Source: Asterias amurensis
Taxonomy: Eukaryota > Echinodermata > Asteroidea > Forcipulatida > Asteriidae
NCBI RefSeq assembly: GCF_032118995.1
Contig: NC_092650.1
Location: 12,710,001 to 12,774,000, forward strand
Direction of reading: 5' to 3'
DNA: 64,000 nucleotides
Part shown: piece after piece, positions 10,433 to 23,140 of the stretch
Numbering within the stretch: the stretch's first letter is position 1
How the letters are laid out: every line of letters begins with the position of its first letter
Program-made: the position numbers and the translations under genes
The notes under the pieces: model-generated
What the model was told of the DNA's origin: nothing
The model's input: only the letters and a program-made list of their open reading frames with translations
Databases searched by the model: none

Positions 10433-13400
10433 AAAATTTTGAATAGTTTGTGTGACATTGTTACAAACTGTTGCTATCTGTTTTTACTTTTGCTTTTATG
10501 GCTTCCAGTTTTCTACTAGTTGGCAAAAACTTGGGCTGTGACATTGCAATAGAAAGGTCTTTACTGCAACATTACCATGGATGTCAAGGGTCAAACCCAA
10601 GTTAATATTGTTTGTTATCCCAGATGCTATATAAACCTGCTTTAAGTGGCATGCATTTATTTTCCCAACTTGCTGAGTAAACCATTTTGAGATATGGTGG
10701 TTAAGTTTGTTTGTATGTATACAACCAAACCAAAACTGCACTCCTATAGTGTCCACCATATCTTACAAAATGCTAATTATTGCTTTCAAATCATGTTTAT
10801 GGTTTACTAAATGTTATTACTATGACTTATTGTACATTTACTGGCATTAGGACTGAAAGAATTTACTATTCTGTCGAGTGCTGGAGTAAGTGTTAAAACG
10901 CATGATACCATGGTGATATATAAACGGAATGCTAAAACATTCAACTACTCCTAACTGATGTTTTTTGTGTGTGTGTTTTATGGTCATTTTAGTATTTGCC
11001 AAATAAGAGGAAGAATTTTCTACAATTATTTGAAATGTATATATTTCATACACCCAAGTTTTTAAAAAGGAGGCAACCACAATATGTTGAACATTAGAAA
11101 TGTGTACATACTCATTTCTAATGTTCAAGCCATATGGCTTCCTTACTCCATGTAATGCGACTATCTTGAATGTCTTGGATTAATGGGACTAGAACTTGGT
11201 CATACCACAGTTCAGAGATGATCATCACACTACTAGGTCAATGAACCATTACGGCTAGCCATGGGCAGGAAATTCCTTGTTGACTTGACCACAGAGCTCA
11301 TTGACCGTGGAGGTAGAAATAGATTGACTGGGTCATTGAAGCGCGGTGAAAACTATAGTTCAATTACATCACATAGGAATTATTACTTTCTACCTCCGAA
11401 AACAGGTCTCTGAACTACGTCATCAGCAATTAATTAGTAAAGATTGCGAACATTTTAATGAGGAAAGGTTGACTGGGAGTGGCAACCCAAGAAAACAAAA
11501 ATACATTGTTACCATCCAGTTGAATTTAATGATATTTGTTAGCAGCGGTAGAAATTAACTGGTGAAATATGGCCCCAATATGGCTCAGCATGGGCTCAGC
11601 AGGGAACCAAACCACACCATCTCAAGTTATACAAGCAGGATTAGAAGAAGGTCAAGCCACAATCATGTAAGGCTTCTCCTAACCTTTCTAATCCAGTCGC
11701 TGCTTTTTGCACATTATTTTTCTCGCGACTGAATTTTGACAGCTGTCTGATGCTGTTTCCAGATATATTCAATATCCAAAATGTTTGTACATTACTGGTA
11801 CCAATAGAAGTGCATTAATGGCAGGATCCAGGCAGAAATTTGTTTTTATTTTTTAGGTTTAAATAAACTATCACTAACTATTTGTGAAATTTTTTTGCAA
11901 TACCTTAATGAAAGTATCTTTCTTTGCTTGTGTTTGAGTGCATACAAAAATAAGCTTTTTCTGTAACGAAAAACAGCTGCTAAAACATTATTCAATTTGT
12001 TTAATTGACACAAATAGTATTCACTAACTAACAATACTCATGCTACAGGTTTGGGCATTGTTAATTTTTTTTTCTTTTTTCGTCTTTTATCAGCATTTCT
12101 TTAATGGAAAACACAGCTGCTTAAACTTCATTTATTTCAAACAAAATTAATTCACTAACGACCAATTATACTCGAGCTACATAAATTGTAAATTTTTCTT
12201 TAATCTCTAAAGAAATGCCTATAGAATGGGCATTGTTTGTCCAGTTAATATTTGTATTAAATCATTGATGAACATTTCTTTATATCTAGCTGTTGTTGTT
12301 CAACGAAGGAAAATACTTCAAGTGAAAATGTTTCTCAGGGTTCCTGGTCTTTGAATCCACTCAAGTTTGAATCAATTTACAATTTCAAGCCATACTCGTT
12401 TTAAGGATTGAAAAATACAAGCTACTGTGTGGTTTCTACCAAACAAAGCTACAATGTGCAACATGTACACATACATGTAAGTATACAAATGGTGAATGCT
12501 TTATATTCCGACAACCCCGAACAAGGTGCCCATACAGTAAACTTGCGGGTACAACCATGTGTAAATCCTTTTAGGGGGAGTGTTGGCTCTGGAAAGAGCC
12601 AGTGTGGTCTTGAGTTTCAAACAGTATAAGCCTTACTCGCTCGTCTCAGAAACTATAAGATCCTTTTTTTGTGTAACTTATAACAGTAACAGTATACTAG
12701 GGAGCAACACATTGTTAATTTGGCTACAAAAACTATAACTGTACTTGCACAAAGCTTGACATTGATTATTTTGTATAAGAAATTTACATACTGTTTAGAT
12801 TCCCTTTAATAGCAGGGTTAAATTTAAAAGCAGAAAATATTGCTTCACAATATGCTTAGCAGAAATGAGCAGGATGGTAAGCATAATTTTGTTATGCTTC
12901 TCTGAAGTTGGGCCCAGGTCTACGATCCAATTCATGGCTGAGAGAATACCACTTGAAGACAGTTGAGACAATGTATTGCTTGCAATACTGTTTCCTTCCT
13001 GTGTGTTATTATGGTGTAACTGCGGAAGATATAGCTCCAGTTTAAGTCAACTCCTGCATCTTATCTCTTACATCACTCTATCCGGTCTGGAATGGTTTTG
13101 CAACCATCGACCCACCAGACCAAAATTAATGCAACAACAGTAGGTAGGATACAGTCAATGTGGATTTTTTCCACATAAATGGTTATATTTGTCCCGACAC
13201 GATGTCATTGTTTAGATACAGTTCATGTGTCATATCATGTGTGTTTTTGATTGGCAAAAGTGATACATATCAATCTGAAACACTACACAAATTTAAACTG
13301 CTTTTCTACAAAACCTATCCCTAATGTTTTCAATGGCTGCCAACTGTCAGGCTAAAAAACGAACAGGACATTTGGGAGGTTTGCACTCACAAATTTGCAT

Positions 13401-13510
13401 CTGGAGTGCATTGTGGGTCACAATATCTTTGAAAGTTATGCGTCCTTATATTGAGATGTCACTTCTGATCCATGATTACAAAACAAAGATGCTGTTAAAA
13501 AAACAATGAA
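10433..13510. other. No supported gene
   Basis: AT-rich DNA with short open frames only. None has a splice context or a protein I recognise. Short direct repeats occur (a GCTGCTTAAA-type segment near 11970 and 12115), but nothing with clear ends. Confidence 0.5.
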
Positions 13511-13519
13511 TGTACCAGC

Positions 13520-13680
13520 AGCCGATTTCATTAAAGGCTAGGATTAATCCCATCTCAAGTTAGGACGAAGGACGGGTTCAATGCATCCTTTTTTTGGATA
13601 CGGAACTGAACTTGTCCCAAGTCCTAAGATTAATCCTAAGTTAGGAAGAAATGAGTGAAATTGATGGCTGGTACCACAAA
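13520..13680. mobile_element. Short palindromic foldback
   Basis: CCGATTTCATTAAAGGCTAG at the left and an inverse series around AGTTAGGAAGAAATG with GTGAAATTG at the right. It resembles the better conserved CCTAACTTAGGACTAG foldback at 23308. Confidence 0.55.
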
Positions 13681-16185
13681 TCAATTGAGTTAACTGAAGA
13701 ACATGTGATTGAAAGTACATGTAACATGTACTTGCAGGGGTGTGTCATTTATACCAGACTGGTCAGTACACTTGCAAGGATACTGTGAACCCTAATGCAC
13801 TCTTGATGCAAATTTTGTGATAGCACACTTCCCAAAATAATGTCCCATTCGGTTTTCAGTCTAAAATCAGTGTCATTTAACTTGATCTTTTTATCAATTT
13901 TAATTGTTTGGTAGCCACTGATTACATTAAGGATAGTAGGGTTTGTAGAAAAGCAAAGGAAATAATGAAGTAACCTGTGCTTTGTAGTTTGTAATCAAGA
14001 AGTCAAAATCTTTGTTATGAAGCCTTTGTTTGTAGCAAAGATTATGGTTTGGTTGGTTTAGGTTCAGACAGATAATAAGCTTCCTGTCCAAGCTACTTAG
14101 CAATGAGGAACAGGTAAAAGATTTACCTATTAGGAAACAATTTGTGCTACAAGGATATATGAATTTCCACGCTTCCTCCAAGTAAAAATGAAGATCGGTA
14201 CACTAACCCCCCAAAAAATTCCCAGAGAAACTAATACTGCATTAAATGTTGACAACCCTGAAAAAAAAAAATCTTAGATCAGCAAACTATAAAAAGGTCT
14301 AAGTAAAAAATACTTGACTTCAATCCTGATGCCTTTTGCATGTAACTCTGTGTACCTCTGCATGTATTGTTCAACGTATTGTCATAGACAATATCAGAGG
14401 GGGTATTTCTACAATATACCAAGAAAACTAAAGAAAAAGATTTTACTTGCAAAGAAAATGAACACAGAAAACTGGTTAAGACTTAAATACATTTATTTTT
14501 GAGAATAAAAATATAGTGAAAACTTTGGAAGATCATGTTTAAGTTTAGGCACAATTGAGTAGTTAAGTTAAAATAACGTTGAAAAGGCACTTGCAAATCA
14601 GTGTCCAACATGGTGAAAATAGTTACCATTGTTGTTTGTGGAAGCTCTTGTCAAAGAATCGCACGATAAAGACTACCACAATAAATGCATCTGAAAAGTG
14701 AATACATTTATGGTCATATCCCATTTGTACAATAGTGGAGTTTTGCTACGTGAAATAACCAGACTCCCATACGGCACAGCTGTTGGTGTGAAGAAAACAC
14801 GCATTTTCAGCTCAGTCCATCCAAACAGTGTACATCATTCATCCTCCAATCATTCATACATGTACCAAATTGCAGATACTTTTAAAATGTTGCCAGACAC
14901 AATAAGTAATCGTCCAATAACAAAGGTAATAAATATTCCTAATCTACCTAAATAGATGTTTTGAAAAACTTAAATTAAAAGTTAAATTTAATTTTAAAAT
15001 GATAATAGAAATCTGAAAAGGAGCAGCATTTGTATTGATTTCAACTCTTGTCAGTTATCAAATGCCTTACAATTTCGGTACCACTTGACAAATGGTACAC
15101 TTTCTTAGAGTTAACAGTTCATTGCTGTCCTGTGGAAGCATGTGATATATTTGGGGGGTTTTGGAGTTAAAAGTAGAAAAGATTACTGTTAAAATCTGTC
15201 TTCTATTTCTCTTTATCTGTGTTAAAAAAAAACACTGCATGAACCCTAAAAGCTATTACTAATTAGACTTTATACAACTTTCAGACAAGCAATCAACTGT
15301 TACATGAAACAATATAATGTAGTTGAGAATAGTGTTGACCATTTGCCCCAAACCTTGTCTCAATTCCCAATTTACTGCAATCAACCCCCTATATCCACAA
15401 TTTAATCCAATGATGGACATCCAAATGTTCTTTTTTTCCCCAACAATGTTGCCCTGGTCAAGTGCCAGTTCAAACACCGGAGGACCAATCACAATTCTTT
15501 CAAATTTGATTAGTTCTGTGTTGAAAAGCATCCATATTTTGCTTGAAACAGCGGACTAGTAAAATGTCAAGCTACATGTGTACATAACTGGTCCTGCTGC
15601 AGCAAGTTACTACAAAGTTGAGGGCAAACCCCGTTAAAATTTTGGCGAAGAGATTTCTGAAACCACTTTGAATTACAACAACTACTACAATTTTTTTCAA
15701 GTACATCAGCACGGTTATGTGCCCCCCTCAGAAACTTGAAACTTTGTGGATTGAATAAGGCCTATTTTTAGCCATTTGGTGCATGCATGTTTCAAAGCAT
15801 GAAATCAACTACGTAAAAATCAACTACTGATTAATCACAGTTTTGTCACAATTTTGGAATAATTATATACATATACTTCGACCACTTGTTTCCAATTAAT
15901 ATTAACTTAAAATGGATTTGTTTCTTAAATCACCCATTACCTCAAATAAATATTCAACACCCTAAAATGTATTTAATGTGAAAATAAAATGTACACATGG
16001 TTAACCTATTGCATGATTAAAAATACACAATATTCTTAATGTAAAATAAGTTTAAATAACAAAATTTGCATTGTGTATGTTTTCAGCGTAATGAAACATG
16101 TTAGGTATTGCTGGAGGGTCCCACGTGCTATCCTCTTGGATACAGAATGCCTGTAATGTATTAGCTATACACATCATAGAGTTAT
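13681..16185. other. No supported gene
   Basis: AT-rich sequence with ORFs of at most about 90 codons that overlap on both strands and resemble nothing I know. No repeat with clear termini was seen. Confidence 0.45.
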
Positions 16186-16198
16186 ATTAGCTACACAT

Positions 16199-16491
16199 CA
16201 TAGAGTTATATAAAAAAACTAGAAGTGCGCACTGAACTATATACATGACCCGGCATGCGCGCAGGCGGCCATTTTCTAAGTTGACAAAACAGGCAGCGCA
16301 GAGCGTGTGTTTGTGCGGCCAGTTTGTAAGTTGACCAAACAGCATCCCGAACCATTTAATAAACACAAACTCCAACGTGTGTTTCATCAACGCGCATACA
16401 GAATGGAGTGCACGTGTCTCCTTGCGGTCCCGTCGCGTTTGTGCAAGAAGCATGACCAGTCCGCCCTCTAGTTCTTAAATATAACTCTATG
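16199..16491. mobile_element. hAT-like MITE with 8-bp target duplication
   Basis: Terminal repeats CATAGAGTTATAT and ATATAACTCTATG bound a 293-bp, GC-richer block. CTACACAT flanks both sides (16191-16198 and 16492-16499), an 8-bp duplication as expected for hAT transposition. A solo CATAGAGTTATATTAG copy lies just outside at 16174. The short ORF inside is not recognisable. Confidence 0.75.
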
Positions 16492-16499
16492 CTACACAT

Positions 16500-17990
16500 C
16501 TACCTTACATAGGTCAAACCCATAAGCCAATAAACAGTGTTTTCTTTGTTCAAGTTGTACCCTGTCAATGAACTATTTGGAAAATGGAACAATAGAATAT
16601 CCCTAGCTTATTATAAGACTTCCTAAAGAGTGGGGTTCACACGGTAACATGTTTAAATTAATATCCTTTAAAAACATAGCTTCCTAAAATAATGCTCAAT
16701 TCTATTTGGTAGTTACCTGCTCTTTTTAAGTAGGCAATTATTTTCCTATTAACAATTTGTCAATTTAGGCTAGCATATTCCTTTGAGTTTACACACAAGG
16801 AACATTTAATTAATTATGATTATGCTGAGGCCACTCACCCAACTTGGTTCAATGGTGAAACCACATGATGCAAAGCACAATATGAATGTATCTTATATGA
16901 CCCAACATACATGAATATTATGAAATAACACACCTGTGAAAGTTTAAAAGCTTTCAAAATCATCCATCAAAATTATAAGAAAATAATTGTTTAAACCCTC
17001 TACTTGACTGTTTTAAAACATTAAATTTTGAACTCTCACATGTTCCAAGACGCAAACTAACTCATTTCTCAAAGGCTAATTAATAGCACTTTAAGAAAAG
17101 GAAAATTCAGGGTACATAAGTTTTCCACTATGACCTTCTTTATACCCAGTAAGTTTTGAGGGCATGCAGGAACTGTTATTTCAAATCTTACATTAGTGGT
17201 GCACACCTTTGAAAAACAATTATTTTATATAACTCTAGTATTGCTGGATGGTTTCTTTGGTATAGGGTATCCTTAAACAACGATTGGACTGGGGGGGGAT
17301 GCAAAATCATTTACAATTTGGTTCTTGGAAACTCCATTTTAAAAAGAGGTTGTAAACCACTGCACACTAACAACCCTCACATATCACATTAAGTTTTTTT
17401 TAAAGAAAATCCAGTTGTGAAGGCACTTATGAGTGTTAGTAATTCATTTTTAAAAGCTACGTCAGGTCTGTACAATTTGTATCCTAAAAAAAACCTAAAC
17501 ACTTACTATAAGAAATGTTATATACATGAGTTAACAGCTGAGATTTTGTTAATAATTGCACAAGCACAGCAAAACCTAACAGTATCGTACATTTACAAAT
17601 GATGTGTCAATAATAAAAGGCATACATTTCAATGGCATATCCTGAACAGATTGAGTAACAATCAGATAAACATTCTCTGGTACTTATAGACAAGTCTACA
17701 AACTTCAGTTTGGGATACATTGAGCTTGTTCACATCCTATGCACCATTGCACCCAGTGTTTACTCGTTGCTCATTCAGATATTCAGCTTGCCAAGGAAAG
17801 TAATTACTGAAAACTTAATTCTACCCGATGCTCAGGAATTGGAGGAAACAGAACAAAGTAACATTTGTGAAAATAAAAATAAATTGCATTTTACACCTAG
17901 TTTTAAATCATGTACACTTCCAATGTTTGTAAAGAGCAAATAGATGCAGCTTACGTTGTTTTATATAAGTTTCAACGCAAGCATTTTTAC
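16500..17990. other. No supported gene
   Basis: AT-rich intergenic sequence. The ORFs at 17417-17943 are short and unrecognised. Confidence 0.45.
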
Positions 17991-17991
17991 A

Positions 17992-18363
17992 TTAAAGCCA
18001 TTGGACCATTTCGGTACAGAAAAAAAAAAAAGTTCACAGATTTACAAATAACTTACAGGGTTTACAGAAGGTAGTGGTGAAAGACTTCTCTTGAAATATT
18101 ATTCCATGAAATGCTTTACTTTTTGAGAAAACGGTAAAACAATATCAATTCTCGATAGCTAGAATTACGGTTTTATTTTAAACACATGTTGTGACACGGC
18201 AAAACACGCGGATACAAGGGTGGGTTTTCCCGTTATTTTCTCCCGACTCCGATGACCGATTGAGCCTAAATTCTCACAGGTTTATTATTTGATATATAAG
18301 TTGTGATACACAAAGTGTAGGCCTTGGACAATACTGTTTACCGAATGGGTCCAATGGCTTTAA
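17992..18363 (+). mobile_element. TTAA MITE, subfamily C
   Basis: Ends TTAAAGCCATTGGACC and GGTCCAATGGCTTTAA. Body shares CGATGACCGATTGAGCC and TTCTCACAGGTTTATTATTT with subfamily A. The central palindrome is replaced by ATTCTCGATAGCTAGAAT. Confidence 0.8.
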
Positions 18364-19215
18364 GTGCAATCAGTTATCAGAATCACAGTCAATAAGATTA
18401 GAACTTTCTTTTTCAGGTGGTGTTAAGACTTGCTGGGCATTTATGTGGTTGAAAGACTGTTATTAAATATGAAATTGTCATCACAGAAAAAATTCAGAAA
18501 CTGTGCACTGTGAAACTTTTATACAGTTGATGTATAAAGTACAAGGCCAGTCATACATGTATCAAACATTCAAACCAAGACAGTTTGTCAAAATGTTGCA
18601 TTACCGTCGTCAGTTTTATGAAGAAAAAAACCCCACATTATTATGCAATGATCTACCGGAACAAGAGCTGTCATGCATGTTCAACTGTGATTCCATTCTG
18701 AAAAATGAATCAATTAGATCACATGATGTCTACAAGTGTAACACAAGCAAATGCCAACACAGAAAAGACATGTAATGTACTCTGCACTACTTGACAAATA
18801 AACCTCTGCAATTCTTTGCAATATTTTAGCAAAACCTTACTCCTTAGCAACTGGATGTGACTCTAAAGATCTGAACATCAACTGAAGTGTACATGTAATC
18901 TCCTAATTGAACAAGACACAATACATTTCCAACAATTCCATCATCATCCTTTGAGTAGAACAAAGGAACACCTATAATAGATACAGTTACAGTGGTTTCA
19001 TTTGCGATAATCTAATAGTTATTCAGAAAATTTGAAAGGTCACGATTCTTTATATAAACAACTAGTAGTGTTTATGTGGCACACAGATTTTTAAGGCACA
19101 ACAATTCTATAGGTTATTGTAACTGATTAGATGAGTGTATATTCAGTAATATAAAACAGCATCTACAGTGATGAAAGCATAAACCCAAATATTATATTTG
19201 GCTACTGTTTAAATC
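18364..19215. other. Unassigned; possible sulfotransferase 3' region
   Basis: A 90-codon ORF on the plus strand (18503-18775) has no family signature I know. The block lies downstream of the minus-strand sulfotransferase and may be part of its 3' UTR, but I cannot place a cleavage site. Confidence 0.3.
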
Positions 19216-19605
19216 TTAAAGGCAGTGGACAATATTGATTATATTCAAAATAATTATTATCATAAAACCTTTCTTGGTGACGAATAATGGGGAGAGGTTG
19301 ATGGTATATAAAACATCGTGAGAAACGGCTCCCTCTGAAGTGCCATATTTTTCGAGAAAGAAATAATTTTCCACGAATTTGATTTTGAAACCTCAAATTT
19401 AGAACTTGAGGTCTCCAAATCAACCATCTAAACGCACACAACCTCATGTGACAAGGGCAATTTTTTCTTTCATTTATTATCTCTCAAGTTCGATGACCGA
19501 TTGAGCTCAAATTTTCACAGGTTTGTTATTTTATGCATTATGTTGAGATACACCAGCTGTGAAGGCTAATCTTTGACAATTACCAAAAGTGTCCACAGCC
19601 TTTAA
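19216..19605. mobile_element. TTAA MITE, subfamily A, abutting sulfotransferase stop
   Basis: TTAAAGGCAGTGGACAATAT and TGTCCACAGCCTTTAA bound the element, with the GAGGTCTCCAAATCA half of its centre near 19405. Its right TTAA ends 12 bp from the TAA stop codon of the sulfotransferase (19618-19620), so it should form the start of that gene's 3' UTR. Confidence 0.85.
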
Positions 19606-19617
19606 GAACCCCTTCAT

Positions 19618-21081
19618 TTAAATATGCCTTGTAACTAGACTATTGTTTTTGTCCAACAGTTCTTGCTCAGTTTTGACTTCAACATAGCCAAGTTCTCTCA
19701 AAGTCTCCCGGCATAAGTCCTGCATTCTTAAAGCCACTTTATAAGGAACATGGTACCTCCATGCTTCTGAAACTTTGGATGCATCTCTGGAAGTTGAGTA
19801 GTAAGTGTTAGCGCTCTTATCACTAGGTTTGACCATACTCTTGGTGTTGTTCAGTATCCACTGCTGAACGCTATTTGGCAGAGGTCCCATACCAGTAAAA
19901 TCATAAATTTCTTGTGCAAGCTCCATGGGGTTGTGTGCAATGTCCTCATATCGGACTAATTTATACTTTCCTTGGATCCAAGCAGGTTGACTTCGGATAA
20001 ACTCCAAGTTTTGCTTGATACGTTTGCACAGATAGCTTATGCCACCATCCAATGTTTTACCAAGCTTAAGTGAAATATTGCTACTTTTAAGCCTAGATCT
20101 TGAGGTGTATGTTCCACGAGGATCTCGCACAAGATGGATAATCTTCAAGTTGATTTCTGGGTCATATGCAAGAGATTCAAGTGATGATATACTATAGAGC
20201 CTAATCAACTTGGCTGTATAGTATTGCTTCTTCCGACAAGCCTGTGTCAATGGTAGAAGTTGAAGCGGCGGACATCTTTTCTTGACCATTGAGCGCAATA
20301 TGGCTGATTTAAAGGTAGCATTGCATAATGGAGGTTCTATCATTATCCTACTACTGGCCCGATGCAGAGATTCCATATTGAGGAAGTCAACTAAGTAAGG
20401 CGTTTTGTTAAACTCACACTTGACAAGACGATGGAGGTAATCAGTCATATTAGGGTACACCTCCTTCTTCCACTCTGTCAGTTTCAGTGGCTCAAACTGG
20501 AAAAATGTGTCAGGATTTTGATTGAAGAACTGGCCAAGAAATGAAGAACCAGAACGTCTATTTGTTACAATCAAAACCATTACCCTGCCTTGACGCAATG
20601 CTGTGGATTCCAACTTGGGCATGATAGCTTCAAAGTAATGCTCCTCAATACTTCCCATCAAGTTACCAGACACTTTCTTGTTGGTGGGTTGTTCAATTTG
20701 CATATCACGAATCTTGTACTCCAGTAATGTTTGAACATCACTTGTTTCCACTCTTGATTTAGAAACGCTACCTTTCAATTGCAGAACTGGTTGTTTTTTT
20801 GTCTTGATTTTGCTATAAGATCTACTAGTAGTTTGTGATTTTCTGAAGTAGTCAGAGCCTGATAAAATGTTACTTTCATCTCGATCTGGATGTAAGAGCA
20901 ACAATTCCTGATCCTCATTTATTTCCCAAAACAAACTCTCTCTTAGTGTCTTAGATTTGGCTCTGAAGAATTGTTTATAGTCCACATAGTTTAGTTGAAG
21001 TATGACGAACAACAGTGAGCTACTGAACAATACACTGTACACAATGAGGCGATTTCTTCTGGCCATGGTCGTTCTGTTCAT
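19618..21081 (-). CDS. Golgi carbohydrate (GlcNAc/Gal/GalNAc) 6-O-sulfotransferase
   Basis: A complete 487-residue type II membrane enzyme predicted to transfer sulfate from PAPS to the 6-OH of a glycan sugar in the Golgi lumen. Residues 12-33 are a signal-anchor helix; 34-160 are a charged stem; 168 onward is the sulfotransferase domain. The 5'-phosphosulfate loop is RRSGSS (175-180), followed by FLGQFFNQNPDTFFQFEPL as in the CHST1/3/6/7 group. The 3'-phosphate motif is VRDPRG (318-323). Lumenal N-glycosylation sequons are at N211, N225, N254, N335, N411 and N479. In-frame TGA TGA codons lie 21 and 24 bases upstream of ATG-1, so no longer start exists. M6 (gaccATGg) has a stronger Kozak context and could also be used. 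An acceptor-like ttacag ends at 21110, suggesting a 5' UTR intron and a single coding exon. The exact acceptor (chondroitin or keratan type) is not decided. Confidence 0.93.
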   Translation of the reverse strand: MNRTTMARRNRLIVYSVLFSSSLLFVILQLNYVDYKQFFRAKSKTLRESLFWEINEDQELLLLHPDRDESNILSGSDYFRKSQTTSRSYSKIKTKKQPVLQLKGSVSKSRVETSDVQTLLEYKIRDMQIEQPTNKKVSGNLMGSIEEHYFEAIMPKLESTALRQGRVMVLIVTNRRSGSSFLGQFFNQNPDTFFQFEPLKLTEWKKEVYPNMTDYLHRLVKCEFNKTPYLVDFLNMESLHRASSRIMIEPPLCNATFKSAILRSMVKKRCPPLQLLPLTQACRKKQYYTAKLIRLYSISSLESLAYDPEINLKIIHLVRDPRGTYTSRSRLKSSNISLKLGKTLDGGISYLCKRIKQNLEFIRSQPAWIQGKYKLVRYEDIAHNPMELAQEIYDFTGMGPLPNSVQQWILNNTKSMVKPSDKSANTYYSTSRDASKVSEAWRYHVPYKVALRMQDLCRETLRELGYVEVKTEQELLDKNNSLVTRHI

Positions 21082-21134
21082 TCTGCTGACACTCAGTCTT
21101 CATCAGATCCTGTAACATATGAAGAACAAATTGG

Positions 21135-21504
21135 CATTCATAAATACCTCAGACAGTTTCGCTATTCCTATTGGTGGAGAGCGCGTCACGTGGGTGTGTA
21201 TAAACCTTTGTTTATGACCAGTAAAAAGTGTTACTTGCACCTGTGCTTATAAGACAGTTTCTTCATTCTGGTATTGGTCGAGAGTAACGGCCGGGACACT
21301 TGTGCCACATCACGCGATACGCGCGACGCGCACTTCATTCCCTTATAAGTAGTTGTTTACCCGATCGGGCCGAGGGTCTTACCATTTTATAGCTGGAGGG
21401 GTGTTGTGTTGAAAGAAATCATTGAAAAACTATAATTTTTGCATTTATTTTAATTTTTGACAAAAAAGTGCAATGTTTTTTGACCAAAAAGGTATTTATG
21501 AATG
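21135..21504 (+). mobile_element. Promoter-like TIR element, copy 1
   Basis: Terminal inverted repeats CATTCATAAATACC (21135-21148) and GGTATTTATGAATG (21491-21504). Inside, in order: CTATTCCTATTGGTGG (inverted CCAAT box, about 21164-21178), GCGCGTCACGTG with an E-box at 21187-21192, and a TATAAA-like box near 21199. No ORF. It lies 54 bp upstream of the sulfotransferase start, on the opposite strand, and is followed directly by hairpin H1. Confidence 0.75.
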
Positions 21505-21668
21505 GGAATCAAAGTGTGTTGAATTGGTTTTCAATTAGTGGTTTAAACCCGCCGAGGCCTGGTTCTTGATAATTTACTTCGGCTTCGTCTCGGTAAAATT
21601 ATCAAGAACTAGGCCGCGTTGGGGTTAAACCACTAGTTAAAAACCTCTTCACCACACATTGATTCCCT
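21505..21668. repeat. Long hairpin H1
   Basis: The arms begin GGAATCAAAGTGTG and end with the inverse CACACATTGATTCC, then pair across GGTTTTCAA, AGTGGTTTAA, GAGGCCTGGTTCTTGATAAT and their inverses. The loop is TTCGGCTTCGTCTCGG. It sits exactly between promoter-like copies 1 and 2. A homologue with the same arms but a degraded loop is at 49320-49485. Confidence 0.85.
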
Positions 21669-21967
21669 TATTCATAAATAACCCAGACAGTGTCTCTACT
21701 CCTATTGGTGGAGAGCGCGTCACGTGAGGGTGTTTTAACGGTTGATAATGACTAGTGTTTATAACTGCCTGGCCTCCATGTGTTGGCGCGTTGGCGCGTA
21801 ATCTATTTCAAAGCGCGCGCGTAATCTATTTCAAAGCGCGCGCACGCATACACACAACCCAACCGCAAAATACTCTCTTCACAAAGTTTTTAAACAAATA
21901 TTTCAAACCTCGAATTTTCAACTGTATTTTTTTCCCCGCTTTTGAACAAAAGGGCATTTATGAATGG
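21669..21967 (+). mobile_element. Promoter-like TIR element, copy 2
   Basis: TIRs ATTCATAAATAAC and GCATTTATGAATG. Contains GTCTCTACTCCTATTGGTGG, then CACGTG at 21721-21726, then a TTTATAAC-like box near 21758, as in copy 1. Includes a short duplication of GCGCGCGTAATCTATTTCAA. Followed directly by hairpin H2. Confidence 0.75.
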
Positions 21968-22135
21968 GAATAAAAGAGTAGTGACTTGTTCTTACACGTC
22001 CGTTTAAAACCTAGCAGGGTCGCTGCTGTGCGTAAAAAGCCCTTCACCTTCGGCTCAGACTTTTATCACACGGCAATTCGACCCTGCTGGCTTTAAATGG
22101 CCGTGTAAGAACTTGTCACTAACCTTTTATTCCCT
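21968..22135. repeat. Long hairpin H2
   Basis: Outer segment GGAATAAAAG; arms AGTGACTTGTTCTTACACG, GCAGGGTCG and their inverses; loop CCTTCGGCTCAG (22047-22058). The arm sequence is unrelated to H1 except for the first bases, yet the pairing is preserved. Confidence 0.8.
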
Positions 22136-22974
22136 TATTTTTTTTTTCAAGATGGCCGCTTAGTATTTCAAATTAAACAGGTCACAAATTCACAGTCAGC
22201 CATTCACTAATATTGTTTTATGAAACAGACCGTTACACATGTTCAAGAGCATAGTGTGTTTGAAAGGATGGATTAAAAAAAAGTTATTTTTTGTTTACAC
22301 ACAAAAATCGATAAATAAAAAATAGTAAAAGAAAGGATGAGGCCCCCACAAAGGATGCAGGCGGGAACAATCAACTTGTATATTTCATATTTGGCCTTAC
22401 ATAATACAAACCATGCTCAAGAAATATCTCAACAATATTACTTCACAGTCGTATTCAGAAAAGCTTATCACTGACTTCCAGGGACCAACTTGATCCTAAA
22501 GACATCAGAAGACTTATCTATTGTGTAGTCCAAAACAAACATTTACTTGTGTTTTTAATGACTGCTTTGTCAACATTGACCATATCTGAATAATAAATGC
22601 ACGCATGCTTTTTAGAGCAGACTTTTGATACGACTCGTTTGTGCAGCATGCTGCCGCTGCAAATCACGGGTTTGGGAAAAGAAAAATCCACCCAGTCATT
22701 CAGGAGTTTACAACGAGTTTTTCCTTTATTTTTCACTTTATTTCAATTCAGTTTTTAATAAAAATACATGAATTCACGCGGCACCATGGTAGCTTCAAGT
22801 CCTACAACGCTGATCAGTTGTCACAATAACGATACCAATAAAAAAGAAAATGGGCTCAATTGCTGCAACCATCCAAAAAGACCATGACATAAATACAATG
22901 CAACACGCACTTTTTGGGGACATACAATGGCTGATGTGCCGCCCGCCAGTCACTGCACATCCACACAAACAAAA

Positions 22975-23140
22975 GACCTCTAACATGCACACACACAAAA
23001 GACCTCTAACATGCACACACACAAAAGACCTCTAACATGCACACACACAAAAGACCTCTAACATGCACACACACAAAAGACCTCTAACATGCACACACAC
23101 AAAAGACCTCTAACATGCACACAAACAAAAGACCGCAAAC
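22975..23140. repeat. 26-bp tandem repeat, about 6 copies
   Basis: Unit TAACATGCACACACACAAAA followed by GACCTC, at 22981, 23007, 23033 and onward. Almost identical copies; the last ones are slightly diverged. Confidence 0.9.

Noticed and set aside
22980..23140. CRISPR-like regular repeats
   Set aside because: The 26-bp units are contiguous with no unique spacers, in a eukaryotic context.
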